Shown here: one piece after another, positions 61,596 through 64,000 of the stretch | How positions within the stretch are numbered: the first letter of the stretch is position 1 | How the letters are laid out: each line of letters begins with the position of its first letter | Assembly (NCBI RefSeq): GCF_051020955.1 | Contig: NW_027476365.1 | Span: forward strand, 186,001 to 250,000 | DNA: 64,000 bases | DNA from: Megalopta genalis | Lineage: Eukaryota > Arthropoda > Insecta > Hymenoptera > Halictidae | Reading direction: 5' to 3' | Made by a program: the position numbers and the translations under genes | The notes under the pieces: model-generated | Database searches by the model: none | Told to the model about the DNA's origin: nothing | Seen by the model: only the letters and a program-made list of their open reading frames with translations

Positions 61596-63080
61596 AATTG
61601 TTTTGCATCACTATTAAGCTAAACCATGTGTTTCGCATGACTAATAATCTAAACCATGTGTTTCGCATTAATTTGAAGCTAAATCATGTGCTTCGCTTTG
61701 ATTTGAAGCTAAGCCTTCTACTTCGCTTTGATTTGAAGCTAAATCATGTGATTCGCGTGTATTTGAAGCTAACTCGTTTGTTTCGAATGCAGTTGAAGCT
61801 AAATCATGTATATCACAAGTATTTGAAGCGATACCATTTGTTTCGCTTGTATTTGAAGATAAGCCTTCTACTTTGCATTGATTTGAAACTAAATCATGTG
61901 TTTCGCTAGAATTTGAAGCTAATTCATTTGTTTCGAAGCAGTTGAAGCTAAATCATGTATATCACAAGTATTTGAAGCTGAACCAATTGTTCCGCATGAA
62001 TATTAATCTAAACCATGTGTTTCGCATGAATAATAATCTAAACCATGTGATTCGCATGAATTTAAAGCTAAACCATGTGTCCCGCATGGATTTGAAGATA
62101 ACTCGTTTGTTTCACATGCAGTTGAAGCTCAATCATGTATATGACAAGTATTTGATATTAAACCATTTGATTCGCATTGAGTTGAAGCTAAGCCTTTTAC
62201 TTCGCATTAATTTGAAGCTACATCATGTGTTTCACTTGGATTTGAAGCTAACTCGTTCGTTTCGCATGCAGCTGATGCTAAATCATGTATATCACAAGTA
62301 TTTGATGCTATACCAATTGATTCGCAGGGATTTGAAACTAAGCCTCCTAAATCGCATTAACTTGAAGCTAAATCGTGTGCTTCGCTTGGATTTGAAGCTA
62401 AGCCTTCCACTTCGCATTGATTTGAAGCTAACTCATGTGATTCGCGTGGATTTGAAGCTAACTCGTTTGTTTCGCATGCAGTTGAAGCTAAATCATGTAT
62501 AACACAAGTATTTGAAGCTAAAGCATTTGATTCGCATGATTTGAAGTTAAGCCTTCTACTTCGCATTGATTTGGAGCTAAGTCATGTGTTTCGCATGGAT
62601 TTGAAGTCAACTCGTCTGTTTCGTCTGCATATGAAGCTATTTCATTTATATCGCAAGTATTTGAAGCTTAATCATTTGTTTCGCTTGGATTTGAAACCAA
62701 GCATTCTACTTCGCATTGAATTGATGCTAAACCATGTGTCTCGCATGGATTTGAAGATAACTCGTTTGTTTCACATGCAGTTGAAGCTCAATCATGTATA
62801 TCACAAGTATTTGATATTAAACCATTTGTTTCGCATTGGTTTGAAGCTAAGGCTTCACCTCCGCATTGATTTGAAGTTAACTCATGTGTTTCCCTTGGGT
62901 GTGAAGCTAAATCTTTTGTCTCGCATGTAGCTGAAGGTAAATCATGTATATCACAAGTATTTGATGCTATAACAATTGATTCGCAGGGATTTGAAACTAA
63001 GCCTCCTACTTCGCATTAATTTGAAGCTAAATCATGTGCTTCACTTGGATTTGAAGCTGAGCCTTTCACTTCGCATTGAT

Positions 63081-64000
63081 TTGTAGCTAAATCATGTGTT
63101 TCGCATGGATTTGAAGCTAATAGATGTGTTTCGCATTAATTTTAAGCTAAATCAGGTGTTACGTATGGAATTGAAGCTAACTGGTTTGTTTCGCCTGCAT
63201 TTGAAGCTATATAGCCTATATTCCAACTGTTTGAAGCTAAATCATTGGTTTCGAATGGATTGAAGCTAAACATTCTACATCGCATTGATTTGCTGCTAAA
63301 TCATGTGTTTCGCATGGATTTGAAGCTAACAGATGCGTTTCGCATTAATTTAAGCTAAATCAGGTGTTACGTATGGAATTGAAGCTAACTGGTTTGTTTC
63401 GCCTGCATTTGAAGCTATATAGCCTATATCCCAAGTGTTTGAAGCTCAATCATTTGTTTCGCATGGATTTGCAGCTAAACCTTCTAAATCGCATTGATTT
63501 CAAGCTATATCGTGTGTTTCGCATGGATTCGAAGTTAAACCTTCTACATCGCATTGATTTGAAGCTAAATCATGTGTTTTGCATGGTATGAGGCTAACTC
63601 GATTGTTTCCCCAGCATTTGGAGCTATATCACTTATATCGCAAGTATCTGGAGCTAAATCATTGGTTTCGAATGGATTTGAAGCTAAACATTCTACATCG
63701 CATTGATTTGCTGCTAAATCATGTGTTTCGCATGGATTTGAAGCTTACTCGTTCGTTTCTCATGCAGATGAAGCTATGTCACATATATCGCAATTATCTG
63801 AAGCTAAATCATTGGTTTCGAATGGATTTGAAGCTAAACATTCTACATCGCATTGATTTGCTGCTAAATCATGTGTTTCGCATGGATTTGAAGCTAACTG
63901 GTTTGTTTCGCCTGCATTTGAAGCTATATAGCCTATATCCCAACTGTTTGAAGCTCAATCATTTGTTTCGCATGGATTTGAAGCTAAACCTTCTACATCG
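63081..64000 (+). repeat. Distal right arm: mixed monomers with TTTTAAGCTAAATCAGG marker
   Basis: The array returns to mixed type-I monomers. A recurrent block with AGATG(T/C)GTTTCGCATTAATTT, AAATCAGGTGTTACGTATGG and ATATAGCCTATAT appears at about 63120-63240 and 63325-63450. The same block occurs at 28990-29120, in altered form at 31450-31550 and 32450-32570, and just left of the retrotransposon at 18945-19045. The array runs off the end of the window, so its full length is unknown. Confidence 0.85.

Larger units (their letters stand above)
56884..63080 (+). repeat. Macro-unit M3' (about 6.2 kb)
   Basis: Starts like M3 (matching points 43777 and 57997). At about 58225 it jumps into the type-II block that in M3 begins at 45601, skipping the intervening 1.6 kb or so. 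Its type-II part is built from a 1805-bp duplication (58237-61595). It ends with the same divergent monomers as M3 (62541-63080 matches 48729-49290). Confidence 0.7.

Noticed and set aside
1..64000. Pentapeptide-repeat or bacterial surface repeat protein
   Set aside because: The NDLAS-like pentads occur only once per ten residues in the minus frame, not consecutively, and the frame is not maintained. The embedded retrotransposon is an animal-type element.
1..64000. Telomeric repeat or rDNA spacer array
   Set aside because: No TTAGG-like or TTAGGG-like runs and no rRNA sequence were seen; the 30-bp unit does not resemble either.

Overview
This is a eukaryotic, almost certainly animal and probably arthropod, window. 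About 59 of its 64 kb is one AT-rich satellite-like tandem array. It is interrupted once, at 19170-24352, by a complete and very young Ty3/gypsy-type LTR retrotransposon. No conventional host gene, tRNA, rRNA or CRISPR array was seen. The animal assignment is inferred from the retrotransposon: it has a tRNA-Trp primer site and a CX2HX9CX3C Gag zinc finger, the combination known for the CsRn1/Kabuki-like clade of invertebrate Metaviridae.

The array is built from a monomer of about 30 bp, all copies in the same orientation. A typical monomer begins GAAGCTAAAT and ends TTCGCATGGATTT. Monomers are organised at several nested levels. There is a five-monomer 150-bp unit, clearest in the left arm (1-19169). 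Local multimers of 60, 90, 120, 151, 210, 301 and 660 bp occur in places. Macro-units of about 3.65-5.2 kb lie between 29.7 and 63.1 kb, and two consecutive superunits of about 14 kb span roughly 34.9-49.3 and 49.3-63.1 kb. The left arm (1-19169) is dominated by the 150-bp five-mer. The proximal right arm (24353 to about 33.2 kb) is mixed. From about 33.2 to 63.1 kb, blocks carrying a second monomer flavour (TGTATATCACAAGTATTTG) alternate with blocks of the first flavour. The last 0.9 kb returns to the mixed type.

Because the monomer length is divisible by three and contains few stops, long open frames appear on both strands: a Leu/His/Arg-rich decapeptide on + and a Cys-containing acidic decapeptide (SNPCETNDLA type) on -. 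Units of 31, 29, 28, 26 and 38 bp and one-base indels break both frames repeatedly, so these are treated as by-products of the repeat and not as genes.

The retrotransposon has two 501-bp LTRs differing at one base, a 5-bp target duplication (GTCTG), a tRNA-Trp primer site, gag, an intact pol (protease, reverse transcriptase, RNase H, integrase) in the -1 frame, a G-rich polypurine tract and no env. A slippery heptamer GGGAAAC followed by a possible hairpin, plus an overlapping TGATG stop/start, sits at the gag-pol junction. A paralogous unoccupied copy of the insertion site is present at about 32648-32715.
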